The notes: generated by a model not told the origin, from the sequence alone. Positions 1 through 7,457 are shown, numbered from the stretch's first letter. The stretch: DNA of 18,065 nucleotides from an uncultured Eubacteriales bacterium (GCA_959605275.1 CAUHFD010000030.1:1-18065), one strand, 5' to 3'. Numbers and translations are program-made.

Positions 1-4
1 ATAA

Positions 5-172
5 ATATGGTCAAAAGCAAAACGATTGATGAAAGCTAAGGCAGCGGTTTGTCGTGTAAACAAATCGTTGCCTATAGATGAGGAAAGAAAAATGAACGAA
101 ATGAATGTTAACAATCAAATACAGGTAGATAGAGAAATCGGAGAGTGTATGGTTCATCTTACTGGACTATAG
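5..172 (+). pseudogene. Fragment of unidentified ORF cut by the IS end
   Basis: An open frame runs from just after a TAA at 2-4, with a possible ATG at 29, to a TAG at 170-172. The last few codons, including the TAG, lie inside the left end of the insertion sequence, so the natural C-terminus is missing if this frame was ever coding. The predicted peptide (about 47 residues from the ATG) is charged and hydrophilic and matches no family I recognise. No clear ribosome binding site precedes the ATG. It may be the tail of a gene interrupted by the IS, or a chance open frame. Confidence 0.22.
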
Positions 173-255
173 TCAAGAGAGTAGACACAAAAAAGTAAAA
201 ACTATATGAAAAAAGCCATTGCATTTATGGTGGAATTGATATCGTGCAAACAATA

Positions 256-1047
256 TTATCCTTGAGAATATGCTTGTTCCATGGCATTGGGTGTCAGATT
301 GCCAATGGTACCATGTGGTCTTTTGGAATTGTAAAAGCCCTCTATGTATTCAAAAATGGATATTTTCAGGTCTTGAAAAGAGCTGTATGATCTTCGATTT
401 GTTTCCTCTTTTTTAAGGTATTTGAAAAAACTTTCGGCAACAGCGTTATCAAAAGGGTATCCTTTCTTCGAAAATGATTGTACGACATTTAAATCATCCA
501 ATAGTTTTCTAAAAGCAAAAGCAGTGTATTGAGAACCACGATCGGAATGAAACATAAGACCGTAGGGAGCATTACGCTTGGCATAAGCTTTTTTGAATAC
601 AGAAATGACTAAATCCGAATCGAGCTTGCCGGATATGTCCCACGAAATGACTTTTCTGGAATAGAGGTCTATGATAACACAAAGATAATACCATTTCCCG
701 GCTGCCTTAATGTAGGTAATGTCACTAACCCATACCAGATTAGGCGCTTTTTGGGTGAATTGCTGCTCTAATCGATTGTTACATTCTGCCTCATGATCGT
801 TTTTGGGGTATACTGATGCATAGGTAGACATTTTTGGCAGCACCATAGACTTCATGAGCCGGTACACTCTCCCGACACTGATATGAATGCCATAATCACG
901 TTCAAGAACATAGGCTATTTTATATGCGCCAAGTCGTTTCTTGGTTTCGGCATAAATATGTAAAATAAGAGCTTTCAACTCCTGATTTTCAGATACTCTG
1001 GGAGCCGGAGCTTGATGAAAATGCTTGTAATATGTGCTCCTATTCAC
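256..1047 (-). CDS. IS3-family transposase OrfB (DDE integrase core)
   Basis: This is the catalytic half of an IS3-family transposase. It has an N-terminal HTH_21-like segment followed by an rve integrase core. The acidic triad is visible: D109 in WVSDITYI, D169 in HSDRGSQYT and E205 in NAVAESFFKYLK. D169 and E205 are separated by exactly 35 residues (DD35E). The C-terminus has the usual family ending YNSKRPHGTIGNLTPNAME. The GTG at 1047 is only the first start-like codon. The same frame is open upstream through 1048-1152 and encodes LCRVLRVNRSTYYKH, a typical OrfB beginning. The working protein is therefore probably an OrfAB fusion made by -1 frameshifting from orfA rather than a product initiated at the GTG. 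Confidence 0.92.
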   Translation of the reverse strand: MNRSTYYKHFHQAPAPRVSENQELKALILHIYAETKKRLGAYKIAYVLERDYGIHISVGRVYRLMKSMVLPKMSTYASVYPKNDHEAECNNRLEQQFTQKAPNLVWVSDITYIKAAGKWYYLCVIIDLYSRKVISWDISGKLDSDLVISVFKKAYAKRNAPYGLMFHSDRGSQYTAFAFRKLLDDLNVVQSFSKKGYPFDNAVAESFFKYLKKEETNRRSYSSFQDLKISIFEYIEGFYNSKRPHGTIGNLTPNAMEQAYSQG

Positions 1048-1106
1048 ACGAAGAACTCTGCAAAGAGTCTTGATCTTATGCTGAAACCGTAGCTTGTGGA
1101 CAGCGT

Positions 1107-1400
1107 TTAGTCTTTGTCCGAGTGTGGCGTGAATATGGCAATCGCTTTTTTTAATATGAGGTTTTCCTCTTCAAGTTGAGCATTTCTTTTTTGAAGTTCC
1201 TTAATTTGTTTGGCTGTTAATACCTCTCCGTCCTCCGTTCTGACAGAAGAGTATTGCTTGATCCATTTCCCGATGGCACTCATTGAGATGCCGTATTCTT
1301 TGGAAAGCTGTGATTGCGTGCGACCGTTTTGATAAAGAGTAACGATTGATTTTTTAAAATCTTCATCGTCTGCTGCGTGATAGTTCTTCTTGGATTCCAT
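1107..1400 (-). CDS. IS3-family transposase OrfA (HTH protein)
   Basis: OrfA is the small DNA-binding protein of the IS. It contains a helix-turn-helix (QSQLSKEYGISMSAIGKWIK) and a C-terminal leucine-zipper-like coiled coil (LQKRNAQLEEENLILKKA), as expected for IS3 OrfA. An upstream in-frame ATG exists at 1433. I prefer the ATG at 1400, because a GGAGG Shine-Dalgarno (plus-strand CCTCC, 1409-1413) lies 8 nt ahead of it and it gives the usual length of about 97 residues. The stop is at 1107-1109. OrfA overlaps the extended orfB frame in the -1 phase. Confidence 0.88.
   Translation of the reverse strand: MESKKNYHAADDEDFKKSIVTLYQNGRTQSQLSKEYGISMSAIGKWIKQYSSVRTEDGEVLTAKQIKELQKRNAQLEEENLILKKAIAIFTPHSDKD
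1145..1152 (-). promoter_or_regulatory. Probable -1 programmed frameshift slippery site
   Basis: On the minus strand orfA runs TTA AAA AAA GCG, giving AAAAAAAG, a run of seven A followed by G (seven T on the plus strand, 1146-1152). Slipping back one base enters the open orfB frame with no stop in between. A-runs of the A_AAA_AAG type are the classic IS3-family frameshift signal for making the OrfAB transposase. I did not fold the downstream stimulatory structure. Confidence 0.75.
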
Positions 1401-1483
1401 ACTTTTTTCCTCCTTTGTTTTCGTGTTCATCATAATAATACTAATATCTACTGTTTTCTATCCACTTTTTTAGTATAGATCCA

Positions 1484-1652
1484 GTTGTACCAATAGTGCA
1501 GAAAATAGATTTGATTATTCATAGATTAAAAAATTTTTTTAAATTAAAATATAAAATACAGTGATCACGGTATCCGATTAAGCATCTATTCTTGATACAA
1601 CTAGAAGATGCTGGTCATTATCAAGGATTTTAAAGTTAGGAGAAAATGACAA
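1484..1652 (+). promoter_or_regulatory. AT-rich leader of the Gfo-MFS-GH35 operon
   Basis: This is the region between the IS and the first operon. Positions 1526-1557 are almost pure A/T and include TATAAA/TAAAAT stretches (1550-1557) that could serve as a -10 box, but I find no convincing -35 at 16-18 bp. Next comes the palindrome at 1557-1572. A possible hairpin follows, with AGCATCT at 1581-1587 complementary to AGATGCT at 1606-1612. The ribosome binding site TTAGGAG (1636-1642) lies 10 nt before the ATG at 1653. Promoter activity is inferred. Confidence 0.4.
1557..1572. promoter_or_regulatory. Candidate operator palindrome TACAGTGATCACGGTA
   Basis: The 16-bp sequence is self-complementary except for one base pair: TAC, A/G mismatch, perfect GTGATCAC core, GTA. 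It begins at the 3' end of the TATAAAAT stretch, about where a repressor would block transcription initiation. No regulator gene is present in the window and I see no second copy in front of the ABC operon, so its function is inferred from symmetry and position only. Confidence 0.35.
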
Positions 1653-2921
1653 ATGAAAAAAGTAAAGCTTGGAATAATCGGCTTGGGTGGACGAGGAACT
1701 TGTATGCTGGAAAATCCAATCATGTCGATGAAAAAAGATGATGTAGATGTTATAGCAGTTTGCGATTTGTTACAGGATCGTGCTGATTATGCTGCGAAGT
1801 TAGTAGCGGGTTCAGGAAATGCAAGACCTTTTGTTACGACGAATTACAGAGCTCTACTTGCCATAAAAGAGTTAGATGCAGTTTATATTGCAACCTCTTG
1901 GGAAAGTCATATGGAATTGGCTATAGCTGCTATGAAAGCAGGAAAGTATGTTGGAATGGAAGTGGGAGGCGCTTATTCTGTGGAGGATTGCTATAAATTG
2001 ATACATACTTATGAAGAAACCGGAACAGAATGCATGCTGATGGAAAATTGCTGTTACGGAGAACGGGAACTGATGGTGCTAAATATGGTTCGACAGGGCA
2101 TATTTGGTGATATCATGCACTGTAACGGAGCCTATAATCATGATTTACGGCATGAAATCATAGATGGTAAGGAAATGAAACACTATCGCTTGAGAAATTA
2201 CCTTTATCATGATTGCGAGAATTATCCGACTCATGAGATTGGCCCCATTGCAAAGGTGCTGGGTATTAATAACGGAAACCGTTTTACCTCATTGTCCTCC
2301 TTTTCCAGCTCTGCAAAAGGCTTGCATCAATATGTGATTGCTACCAAGGGTAAAGATCATCCACTTGCAAAAGCCGATTTTGCACAGGGAGATATTGTAA
2401 CAACTATGCTCACATGTGCAGGAGGACAAACGGTTTGCATTACGCTGGGTACCAGCTTGCCGAGGGCGTATTCGCGCCGTTTTGAGGTACATGGAACAAA
2501 AGGTATGTACATGGAGGATAATGACAGTATTTTTTTGGACAGCAATAAACAGCATCATCTGCACGATATGGATTGGAAGTCAATGTGGGGGAATGCACAG
2601 AAATATGTAGCAAAGTATAGTCATCCTCTTTGGAAAAGCAACAATCAGGTTGGAGATATGCACGGCGGAATGGATACACTGGTGTTTGCTGCCTTTGTAG
2701 AGGCAGTCAGAAAGGGTATACATCCACCAATCGATGTTTATGATGCGGCAACCTATATGTGTATTTCTGCTTTAAGTCGAGAATCCATTGCATTAGGCGG
2801 TGCTCCGGTTGCTTTCCCTGATTTCACGTCCGGAAAGTGGCATATGCGTACAGATATTGTTGAGAATTCGTATACGCTGGATAAAATAGGCTTTGGCAAA
2901 GACTTAGCTTATGTTGATTAA
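1653..2921 (+). CDS. Gfo/Idh/MocA family protein, GH109-like
   Basis: This is a 422-residue cytoplasmic NAD(P)-dependent enzyme of the Gfo/Idh/MocA fold. The N-terminal Rossmann motif is GLGGRG (residues 10-15), with the second strand ending in AVCDL. The segment at 191-197, YPTHEIG with H194, and the following INNGNRF match the pattern typical of GH109 alpha-N-acetylgalactosaminidase-like members, which use NAD to cleave glycosides by oxidation-elimination. The EKP motif usual in sugar dehydrogenases is replaced by EVG (E103-G105). There is no signal peptide, unlike several characterised secreted GH109 enzymes, so it should act on imported substrate. TTAGGAG precedes the ATG. It heads the operon, 15 nt ahead of the MFS gene. 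Whether it is a glycosidase or a sugar oxidoreductase is unresolved. Confidence 0.85.
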   Translation: MKKVKLGIIGLGGRGTCMLENPIMSMKKDDVDVIAVCDLLQDRADYAAKLVAGSGNARPFVTTNYRALLAIKELDAVYIATSWESHMELAIAAMKAGKYVGMEVGGAYSVEDCYKLIHTYEETGTECMLMENCCYGERELMVLNMVRQGIFGDIMHCNGAYNHDLRHEIIDGKEMKHYRLRNYLYHDCENYPTHEIGPIAKVLGINNGNRFTSLSSFSSSAKGLHQYVIATKGKDHPLAKADFAQGDIVTTMLTCAGGQTVCITLGTSLPRAYSRRFEVHGTKGMYMEDNDSIFLDSNKQHHLHDMDWKSMWGNAQKYVAKYSHPLWKSNNQVGDMHGGMDTLVFAAFVEAVRKGIHPPIDVYDAATYMCISALSRESIALGGAPVAFPDFTSGKWHMRTDIVENSYTLDKIGFGKDLAYVD

Positions 2922-2936
2922 GTAGATTGTTGATAG

Positions 2937-4205
2937 ATGACAGGGGTTATGGAATTGAAGACTTTAAATAATTTTTCATATATTAAAACGGTTGTTCTTG
3001 GCTTTTTGGTGTATTTTTTTAGCTATGCAATGAGACTTGACTATGCAGCGTCGCTGGTTGCGATTGTTCAGGACTTAAATGTTTCCAATACTGCGGCTTC
3101 AGTAGCCATTACCGGTAGCTTTATTACATATGGTGTCGGACAGGTGTTGTGTGGCTTTGTAGGTGATAAAATTTCTCCGGTTAAAATGATAAGCTGTGCC
3201 ATGGTGGGAACAATAGTTGTGAATATCGCGGTGTCTTTAAGTTCGAACATTTTGATAATGACGATTCTTTGGTGTTTAAATGGGTTCTTTCAAGCAATGA
3301 TTTGGCCTCCGCTTACTCGTTTTGTTTCCGAACGGGTCGGTGCTGAAAAATATGCGGATGCCATTACTGTGGTTGGATTGTCGGCACAAATTGGTACGAT
3401 ATTTGTATATGTATTTGTACCAGCGGTTTTAGCACTTACGGTTTGGAGAAATGTGTTTCGGCTTATATCGTTGTTTGGCATTGCAATTGTGATTGTGTGG
3501 GGATTGATGACTAATCGGGAATTTGCTCCAAATCGATGCTGTTCTGAGACACAGCAGGATGCTGAACAGAATAAAATGGCAGAGCGAAAGGGAATATCGA
3601 TATTCGCATTAATTTTTGGTGCCGGGTTGTTGCCTATCTTTTTGGTTATTATTTTGCAGGGTATTCTTCGGGATGGTATACAAACATGGCTTCCGTCTTT
3701 GGTTAGCAAACAGTTTCATGTCAAAGTATCCATTTCAATACTAAGTACCGTTGTTATGCCGATATTCAGTATGTTAAGCGTTGTCGTTGCTAATATGGTT
3801 TACCATTGTTTCAAGAATGAACTCAAAACAGCAGCATTGTTTTTTAGCGTAGCTTTTATATCTGCGCTTCCTTTGGCAATCGGCGTACACTTTCCGATTG
3901 CGGTTACGGTAGTACTGGCTTCGTTGGTATCAGCCTGTATGCATGGGGTTAATCATATGTTAATTGCAATTATTCCGAAGCATTTTACAAGGTACGGACT
4001 GGTGTCTACTTTTTCCGGTATTTTGAATGCTTTTACTTATATCGGGGCTTCTGTTTCTTCATATGGTTTTGCTGCATTGGCAGATAGTCTTGGATGGAAT
4101 TCGGTGCTTGCAAGTTGGTGCATAGTCGCTTTTCTGGGAGCTGTAATCTGCTTTTGGAGAATTCCTAAATGGCATGAATTCATTCATCATAAGATAGGTG
4201 AATAA
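2937..4205 (+). CDS. MFS transporter, OPA/GlpT-like
   Basis: A 422-residue integral membrane protein with about twelve hydrophobic segments split by a hydrophilic central loop (around residues 197-220). The loop-2/3 MFS signature is present as GFVGDKISP (G73 to P81, D77). In the second half the RDG motif (R245-G247, in GILRDGIQTWLPS) and HGVNHMLIAIIPKHF resemble organophosphate:phosphate antiporters such as GlpT and UhpT and their uncharacterised relatives. It probably moves a sugar, sugar phosphate or acidic sugar linked to the neighbouring GH109-like and GH35 enzymes. The assigned ATG at 2937 has no good Shine-Dalgarno, and an in-frame ATG at 2949 has AGGGG too close to it. Translation may be coupled to the upstream gene 15 nt away. 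The substrate is unknown. Confidence 0.85.
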   Translation: MTGVMELKTLNNFSYIKTVVLGFLVYFFSYAMRLDYAASLVAIVQDLNVSNTAASVAITGSFITYGVGQVLCGFVGDKISPVKMISCAMVGTIVVNIAVSLSSNILIMTILWCLNGFFQAMIWPPLTRFVSERVGAEKYADAITVVGLSAQIGTIFVYVFVPAVLALTVWRNVFRLISLFGIAIVIVWGLMTNREFAPNRCCSETQQDAEQNKMAERKGISIFALIFGAGLLPIFLVIILQGILRDGIQTWLPSLVSKQFHVKVSISILSTVVMPIFSMLSVVVANMVYHCFKNELKTAALFFSVAFISALPLAIGVHFPIAVTVVLASLVSACMHGVNHMLIAIIPKHFTRYGLVSTFSGILNAFTYIGASVSSYGFAALADSLGWNSVLASWCIVAFLGAVICFWRIPKWHEFIHHKIGE

Positions 4206-4278
4206 GTAACCGAAAATAGCAACATAGAATAAAATGACAACTGATTACAAGAAAGTATTTTTAGTAGGAGTGTGACCA

Positions 4279-6033
4279 ATGGGAGTATTAACAGTTGATG
4301 GTGAGCTTTTTTTGATGAATGGAAAAAAAGCAACTATTATATCCGGAACAATTCATTATTTTCGGGTGGTGCCGGAATATTGGGAAGATCGGCTCAAAAA
4401 ATTAAAGGCATGCGGATTTAATACGGTCGAGACCTATACTTGTTGGAATTTACATGAGCGTAAAGAGGGAAAATTTGATTTTACCGCTGGTTTAGACATT
4501 GGTAAATTTTTAGATATTGCTAAAGGTTTGGGGCTGAATGTTATTTTGCGCCCGGGTCCATACATCTGTGCCGAATGGGATATGGGTGGATTGCCGTCAT
4601 GGCTACTTACTTATCCACAAATGCGTTTTCGGTGTAATGATAGGCTGTTTTTGGAAAAGGTTAGAAGTTATTACAAAAAGTTATTCCACCATATTACACC
4701 GAGATTGTCCACTAATGGTGGCAATGTAATCGCTATACAAATTGAAAACGAATACGGAAGCTACGGCGACGATAAGGAATATCTAAATGCACTGACAGAT
4801 ATTGTAAAAGAAAATAAAGTAGACTGCTTGCTATTCACATCTGATGGAACTGCTGACTTTATGTTAAGCGGAGGACTGATCGATAATGTTCTTGCTACCG
4901 CCAATTTTGGTAGCAACCCTGCCGAGAATTTCGCTCAGATGAGAAAATTTCGTCCGAGGCAGCCTCTGATGTGTACCGAATACTGGAACGGCTGGTTTGA
5001 TCACTGGTATGAGGAACACCATACGCGGACTTCAACAGATACTGCGGAGGTGTTAGATGAAATGCTGTCCTCCGGTGCGTCAGTAAACTTTTATATGTTC
5101 CATGGTGGCACGAACTTTGCGTTTACCAATGGAGCTAATTATAATGATGTTTATCAGCCCACTGTAACCAGTTATGATTATGACTGTCCGGTTAGTGAAT
5201 GTGGAGACCTAACACCGAAATATTTTGAAGTAAAAGCAGTGCTTGAAAAACATTTCGGAAAAACATCTGACATAGAAGTGGGAAACTTGCCGAAACAAGC
5301 GTATGGAAAAGTAGCTTTAAATCAGGTTGGCTTTTTGTTTGATAATTTAGCCAATCTTTCTGAACCGGTTCAAAGCGCGGCTCCTTTAACTATGGAAGAA
5401 CTTGGACAGGACTTTGGGTTTGTTTTATATTCAACCACTGTTTGCGGGCCTTTAGAAAGACTTCCGCTGGATATCGACGGTCTGCATGATCGTGCGCTGA
5501 TATTTGTTAACGGAGAATGTATGGGAATTAAGGAGCGGACTGGCCGCCGAAACGATGAGATTATAATTAAATTGGCAGAAAGTGAGCAAATCCGGCTTGA
5601 CATTCTGGTGGAAAACATGGGACGAGTGAATTACGGTCCGAAGCTACGGGATCAAAAAGGAATTTTGCGCGGCGTACGAATCGGTCAGCGATATCACTTC
5701 GGGTGGACAATGCATTCGTTGCCTTTGGATAGTCTTTCTTGTCTTGAGTATACGGATTTAGACAGTAAGATAAATACTCCAGCTTTCTTAACCGGTAGTT
5801 TTCGAGCAGAAGAAATTGCCGATACTTTCATTCGATTGGACGGATTTACAAAAGGGGTTGTATTTGTTAATGGTTTCAATATTGGCAGATATTGGAATAC
5901 TGCCGGACCACAGAAAACTCTTTATATACCGGCACCATTGTTGCGGTTAGAACAAAATCAAATTACGGTGTTCGAATTAGAAAATTGCAAAAAAGCAGAA
6001 ATTTTGCTGACAGATGTTTATGATTTAGGCTGA
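4279..6033 (+). CDS. GH35 beta-galactosidase, cytoplasmic
   Basis: A 584-residue glycoside hydrolase family 35 enzyme that releases terminal beta-linked galactose. The catalytic TIM barrel starts near residue 12 (SGTIHYFRVVPEYW) and carries RPGPYICAEWDMGGLPSWLL. The acid/base motif is QIENEYGSYG, with E158 as probable acid/base, and the nucleophile motif is MCTEYWNGWFDHW, with E234 as probable nucleophile. GGTNFAFTNGA also fits the family. From about residue 370 to the end there are beta-sandwich accessory domains, including the jelly-roll ending GVVFVNGFNIGRYW. Length is typical for bacterial GH35. There is no signal peptide, so it acts on imported oligosaccharides. TAGGAG (4265-4270) sets the start. 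It is the last gene of the first operon, 73 nt after the MFS gene. Confidence 0.95.
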   Translation: MGVLTVDGELFLMNGKKATIISGTIHYFRVVPEYWEDRLKKLKACGFNTVETYTCWNLHERKEGKFDFTAGLDIGKFLDIAKGLGLNVILRPGPYICAEWDMGGLPSWLLTYPQMRFRCNDRLFLEKVRSYYKKLFHHITPRLSTNGGNVIAIQIENEYGSYGDDKEYLNALTDIVKENKVDCLLFTSDGTADFMLSGGLIDNVLATANFGSNPAENFAQMRKFRPRQPLMCTEYWNGWFDHWYEEHHTRTSTDTAEVLDEMLSSGASVNFYMFHGGTNFAFTNGANYNDVYQPTVTSYDYDCPVSECGDLTPKYFEVKAVLEKHFGKTSDIEVGNLPKQAYGKVALNQVGFLFDNLANLSEPVQSAAPLTMEELGQDFGFVLYSTTVCGPLERLPLDIDGLHDRALIFVNGECMGIKERTGRRNDEIIIKLAESEQIRLDILVENMGRVNYGPKLRDQKGILRGVRIGQRYHFGWTMHSLPLDSLSCLEYTDLDSKINTPAFLTGSFRAEEIADTFIRLDGFTKGVVFVNGFNIGRYWNTAGPQKTLYIPAPLLRLEQNQITVFELENCKKAEILLTDVYDLG

Positions 6034-6153
6034 ATCTTTTGGACAAACAGAAAATGTTGGGAATATTACCAAAGGAAGGTTCTTTAGGTAATGCTCACTG
6101 AACAATTCAAAAACAACGATAGCAAAGCATTTTGCCGTTGTTTCTGAATTGGA

Positions 6154-6198
6154 AAAGTGCAAGGTTTTTGACTGCTTTTTGCAAAAACCTTGCACTTT
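6154..6198. other. Perfect 17-bp stem-loop inside the repeat
   Basis: AAAGTGCAAGGTTTTTG (6154-6170) is exactly complementary to 6182-6198, separated by an 11-nt loop. It is the strongest single inverted repeat in the window. The 3' side (GTATTTCGATTTC) is not a clean U-run, so it is not a textbook terminator, but such a stem would stabilise the 3' end of the GH35 transcript. Confidence 0.6.
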
Positions 6199-6259
6199 GT
6201 ATTTCGATTTCATTCTGAAATCGAACTCTGTGTTTGCATCAAGAAATGTCTGAGCCAAG

Positions 6260-6286
6260 AAAAAATCCGAAAGTTCGGATTTTTTT
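6260..6286. terminator. Bidirectional intrinsic terminator-like hairpin
   Basis: The order is six A (6260-6265), TCCGAA (6266-6271), a short AG turn, TTCGGA (6274-6279), then seven T (6280-6286). That is a compact stem with A- and T-tracts on either side, the shape of an intrinsic terminator readable on both strands. It lies about 230 nt after the GH35 stop and before the ABC operon leader, so it could separate the two transcription units. The stem continues outward to 6253-6293, which also makes it part of the larger repeat element. Confidence 0.55.
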
Positions 6287-6353
6287 CTTGGCTTGTACGG
6301 CGATGGCCGTGTGAACAAATCAAATTTTCGATTTGTTCAGTAGACATTAGGTA

Positions 6354-6524
6354 GCGCTTTGTGCGATTCAGTTATAATTGTGCAGAGCAATGCGGAGATT
6401 TTTAATAGATTTTTTTAATTTTTCATGATATTATTCTAATAGTAAGGTATGTTTGTAGAATATTGCTTTCGATGCCTTTCAAGGGAATAGTGAATTTTTT
6501 CTATGTCGAAAGGACTACAGACTG
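6354..6524 (+). promoter_or_regulatory. AT-rich leader of the ABC/DUF5696 operon
   Basis: A perfect TATAAT sits at 6373-6378, just downstream of the hairpin element. The best -35 candidates (TAGACA 6341-6346, TTAGGT 6347-6352) are too far away (26 and 20 bp), so the promoter call is tentative. A 7-bp inverted repeat, CTTTCGA (6466-6472) with TCGAAAG (6506-6512), ends in the GAAAGGA that would serve as Shine-Dalgarno for the first permease, so pairing could hide it. Confidence 0.35.
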
Positions 6525-7445
6525 ATGAAAAGGGGTGGCATCAAGGTGAAACGGTTGAAATTGAAAAAGAGGCGGGAAATGGTAGGCTGGTTATTTATTC
6601 TGCCTTGGTTTATAGGCTTGCTGCTATTTTTTGTACAGCCAGTTATTAAATTTTTGCTTTTTTCTTTTTTTGAATTTAAGATTTCCTCTACGACCGGTTA
6701 TGAGCTTCTCCCATTGAAAGATAGCATATTACAAAATTATATTTATGCGTGGATGGAGGATGCTACTTACCCACAAGCTTTTATAGGTGCATTTAAGACA
6801 TTTGCTTATGAGATTCCTATTATTGTTTTTTTTAGCTTGTTTATGGCGCTTTTGTTGAGCCAGAAATTTGAGGGACGCGGTGTGATGCGAACTATTTTTT
6901 TCTTGCCGATTGTAGTCACATCTGGTGCAATGGCATTAGTTATTGCACGCGGTGTGAGTCAGGTAGAAATGGGCATGACTGAGGGCGCAGGTACGCTGTA
7001 TGATATTTCTGCGTTAACCGAACTCTTAATAACCTCTGGCTTTCCACAAAGCTTGGTGACTGGAGTGACTGGTATTATTGCTCGTGTGGCAGATCTTGTG
7101 TGGAAGAGCGGAGTGCAGATTTTAATTTTTCTAATTGGTCTGCTTTCGATTCCGGATTCTTATTATGAGGCTGCGAAGGTGGAGGGAGCTACTGGTTGGG
7201 AAACTTTTTGGAAGATTACTTTTCCGGTGATTTCTCCTTATATTCTGGCAAATGCTGTCTATACACTGATTACCTCCAGTATGTCAGTGGAAAATGGGGT
7301 GATTTCCCATGTAATGACGATTGCGATGCAGAATTATGATTATTCTAAAGCTTCCGCTATGATGTGGATGTATTTTGTGACAATCTTGCTGACAGTGGTA
7401 CTGCTTTTTGCGGTTACGAAGAAGTGGATATTTCATGCGAGATAA
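6525..7445 (+). CDS. Sugar ABC transporter permease (MalF/UgpA-type), pair 1
   Basis: A 306-residue inner-membrane component of a CUT1-type carbohydrate ABC importer. A first hydrophobic segment (VGWLFILPWFIGLLLFF) and about five more membrane segments are visible. The ATPase-docking EAA loop is YYEAAKVEGATGWETFWKITFP, with E215 leading EAA. Two starts are possible. ATG 6525 has GAAAGGA about 10 nt upstream. GTG 6546, in frame, has AAGGGGTGG about 8 nt upstream and would give a protein seven residues shorter. The gap to the next gene is 12 nt, so the two permeases are co-translated as a heterodimer pair. No ATPase gene is nearby; a shared MsmK/UgpC-type ATPase elsewhere is expected for this family. 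Confidence 0.9.
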   Translation: MKRGGIKVKRLKLKKRREMVGWLFILPWFIGLLLFFVQPVIKFLLFSFFEFKISSTTGYELLPLKDSILQNYIYAWMEDATYPQAFIGAFKTFAYEIPIIVFFSLFMALLLSQKFEGRGVMRTIFFLPIVVTSGAMALVIARGVSQVEMGMTEGAGTLYDISALTELLITSGFPQSLVTGVTGIIARVADLVWKSGVQILIFLIGLLSIPDSYYEAAKVEGATGWETFWKITFPVISPYILANAVYTLITSSMSVENGVISHVMTIAMQNYDYSKASAMMWMYFVTILLTVVLLFAVTKKWIFHAR

Positions 7446-7457
7446 CAGGAGGATATT

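Larger units (their letters stand above)
163..1483 (-). mobile_element. IS3-family (IS150-group) insertion sequence
   Basis: The element is about 1.3 kb and holds two overlapping minus-strand transposase frames, orfA and orfB. Imperfect terminal inverted repeats flank them. The left end reads ACTGGACTATAGTC from 161; the reverse complement of the right end reads ACTGGATCTATACT from 1485, and similarity continues for about 35 bp with small gaps. The exact boundary is uncertain by 2 bp because the shared AC/GT could belong to the IS or the flank. I see no convincing 3-5 bp target duplication (TTAC on the left, GTTG on the right), so the copy may have rearranged since insertion. Both transposase frames look intact, so it may still be mobile. 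Confidence 0.85.
6084..6353. repeat. MITE-like hairpin-rich element with flanking 7-bp repeats
   Basis: An approximately 256-bp segment (6091-6346) is bounded by identical TTAGGTA repeats at 6084-6090 and 6347-6353. Its ends are inverted repeats: ACTGAACAA (6097-6105) is the exact complement of TTGTTCAGT (6333-6341), and similarity extends outward to TG...CA. Inside lie successive hairpins: 6104-6118 with 6136-6150 (14 of 15 bp), 6154-6170 with 6182-6198 (17 bp perfect), 6203-6212 with 6216-6225 (10 bp perfect), 6253-6271 with 6274-6293 (one bulge), ACGGC 6297-6301 with GCCGT 6306-6310, and 6313-6321 with 6330-6338 (9 bp). It has no transposase. A non-autonomous mobile repeat or a structured RNA element fits best. 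Confidence 0.6.
6034..6524. other. Gene-free gap between the two operons
   Basis: These 491 bp contain no credible gene. Positions 6034-6083 are ordinary spacer after the GH35 stop. Positions 6084-6353 are the hairpin-rich repeat element, with a terminator-like hairpin at 6260-6286. Positions 6354-6524 form the AT-rich leader of the ABC transporter operon. A 97-codon open frame on the minus strand across 6025-6318 follows the palindromes and has no recognisable domain. Confidence 0.7.

Noticed and set aside
1484..1564. Open frame continuing right of the IS as the other half of the interrupted gene
   Set aside because: It is 26 codons of nearly pure A/T, ends at TGA in the palindrome, and cannot be joined convincingly to the left fragment.
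1581..1612. AGCATCT/AGATGCT hairpin as a riboswitch or terminator
   Set aside because: It is only a 7-bp stem with an 18-nt loop, has no U-run and matches no conserved riboswitch core I can recognise.
6025..6318. A 97-codon open frame on the minus strand
   Set aside because: It spans the consecutive hairpins of the repeat element, overlaps the GH35 stop, has no recognisable domain, and its composition follows the palindromes.
6341..6378. TAGACA and TATAAT as a sigma-A promoter
   Set aside because: The spacing is 26 bp, far beyond the usual 16-18 bp. TATAAT alone is kept only as a weak hint.
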